A stretch of DNA of 5,533 nt from Bacteroidetes bacterium GWA2_31_9b (GTDB taxonomy: Bacteria > Bacteroidota > Bacteroidia > Bacteroidales > UBA12077), in the NCBI GenBank assembly GCA_001769005.1, contig MENE01000098.1, forward strand, positions 1-5,533. The letters are read 5' to 3'. The first letter of the stretch is position 1. Every line of letters starts with the position of its first letter. This document shows, piece by piece, positions 5,350 to 5,533 of the stretch. The position numbers were made by a program, and so were the translations under genes. The notes below the pieces were generated by a model that saw only the letters and a program-made list of their open reading frames with translations, searched no databases and was not told the origin of the DNA.

Positions 5350-5533
5350 ATGAGAAAATATAGTATTTTAATGATTTTGTTACTCCTTATAAGAGGAGCA
5401 AACCTGTATTGTCAAGACCCGGTTACCAAAGATATTATTGAAATAGGATGGTTAGAGCACTTGGAAGATACAATCCCTCTTGATCTTAAATTTTATAGTG
5501 AAGAAAATAAAATTGTGACTTTAAAACAGCTCA
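5350..5533 (+). CDS. SCO1/SenC-family protein, N-terminal part, truncated by window end
   Basis: Only 61 codons are visible, open to the right edge. MRKYS and a hydrophobic stretch (6-14) form a signal peptide, probably cut before Gln22 (LYC-QD), a common cleavage context in Bacteroidota. The segment EIGWLEHLEDTIPLDLKFYS (31-50), then EENKIVTLKQL, resembles the lead-in of Bacteroidota SCO-family proteins. There an 'EKLG..IPLDL.F' strand precedes the thioredoxin-like domain with its copper-binding CxxxC. That motif and the distal His lie outside the window, so the assignment rests on this N-terminal resemblance. SCO proteins deliver copper to the CuA site of cytochrome oxidase, or act as thiol reductases. 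The gene starts 18 bp after the DoxX-type gene and probably shares its transcript with the HMA lipoprotein. Another thioredoxin-fold protein is the main alternative. Confidence 0.65.
   Translation, partial: MRKYSILMILLLLIRGANLYCQDPVTKDIIEIGWLEHLEDTIPLDLKFYSEENKIVTLKQL

Overview
The window is low-GC DNA with all recognisable genes on the + strand. It most likely comes from a member of the Bacteroidota. The evidence is threefold: start codons without Shine-Dalgarno sequences but preceded by A/T-rich leaders, -7 promoter elements of the TAnnTTTG type upstream of the nrfH and yidD genes, and protein architectures typical of that phylum (nrfH-nrfA pair, signal peptide ending just before Gln, SCO-type N-terminus). 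The exact order cannot be fixed from this sequence.

Layout. (1) 1-1544: the 3' part of a gamma-glutamyltransferase-family Ntn hydrolase, lacking its N-terminus at the window edge. (2) 1598-1834: a 78-residue conserved-looking protein of unknown function. (3) 1949-4048: a compact respiratory module, nrfH (tetraheme quinol dehydrogenase and membrane anchor) followed 15 bp later by nrfA (pentaheme ammonia-forming nitrite reductase). It has a candidate promoter in front and a convincing intrinsic terminator behind. Together NrfHA take electrons from the quinol pool and reduce nitrite to ammonium at the outer face of the inner membrane. (4) 4161-4454: yidD, a small membrane-protein-insertion factor, with its own -7 element. 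(5) 4573 to the right edge: a tight three-gene run, comprising a lipoprotein carrying a heavy-metal-associated (HMA) domain, a four-helix DoxX-type membrane protein, and the start of a gene that looks like an SCO/SenC copper-chaperone protein cut by the window end.

The nrf genes are standard and complete in their catalytic residues. The two more thought-provoking points are these. First, the gamma-glutamyltransferase homologue keeps its catalytic Thr and Gly-Gly loop but appears to have lost the residues that hold the gamma-glutamyl group in classical enzymes. Second, the HMA-lipoprotein/DoxX/SCO run could be a copper-delivery operon feeding a copper respiratory enzyme located beyond the window. 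I found no RNA genes, insertion sequences, CRISPR arrays or tRNAs, and no stretch over 300 bases lacks a gene.
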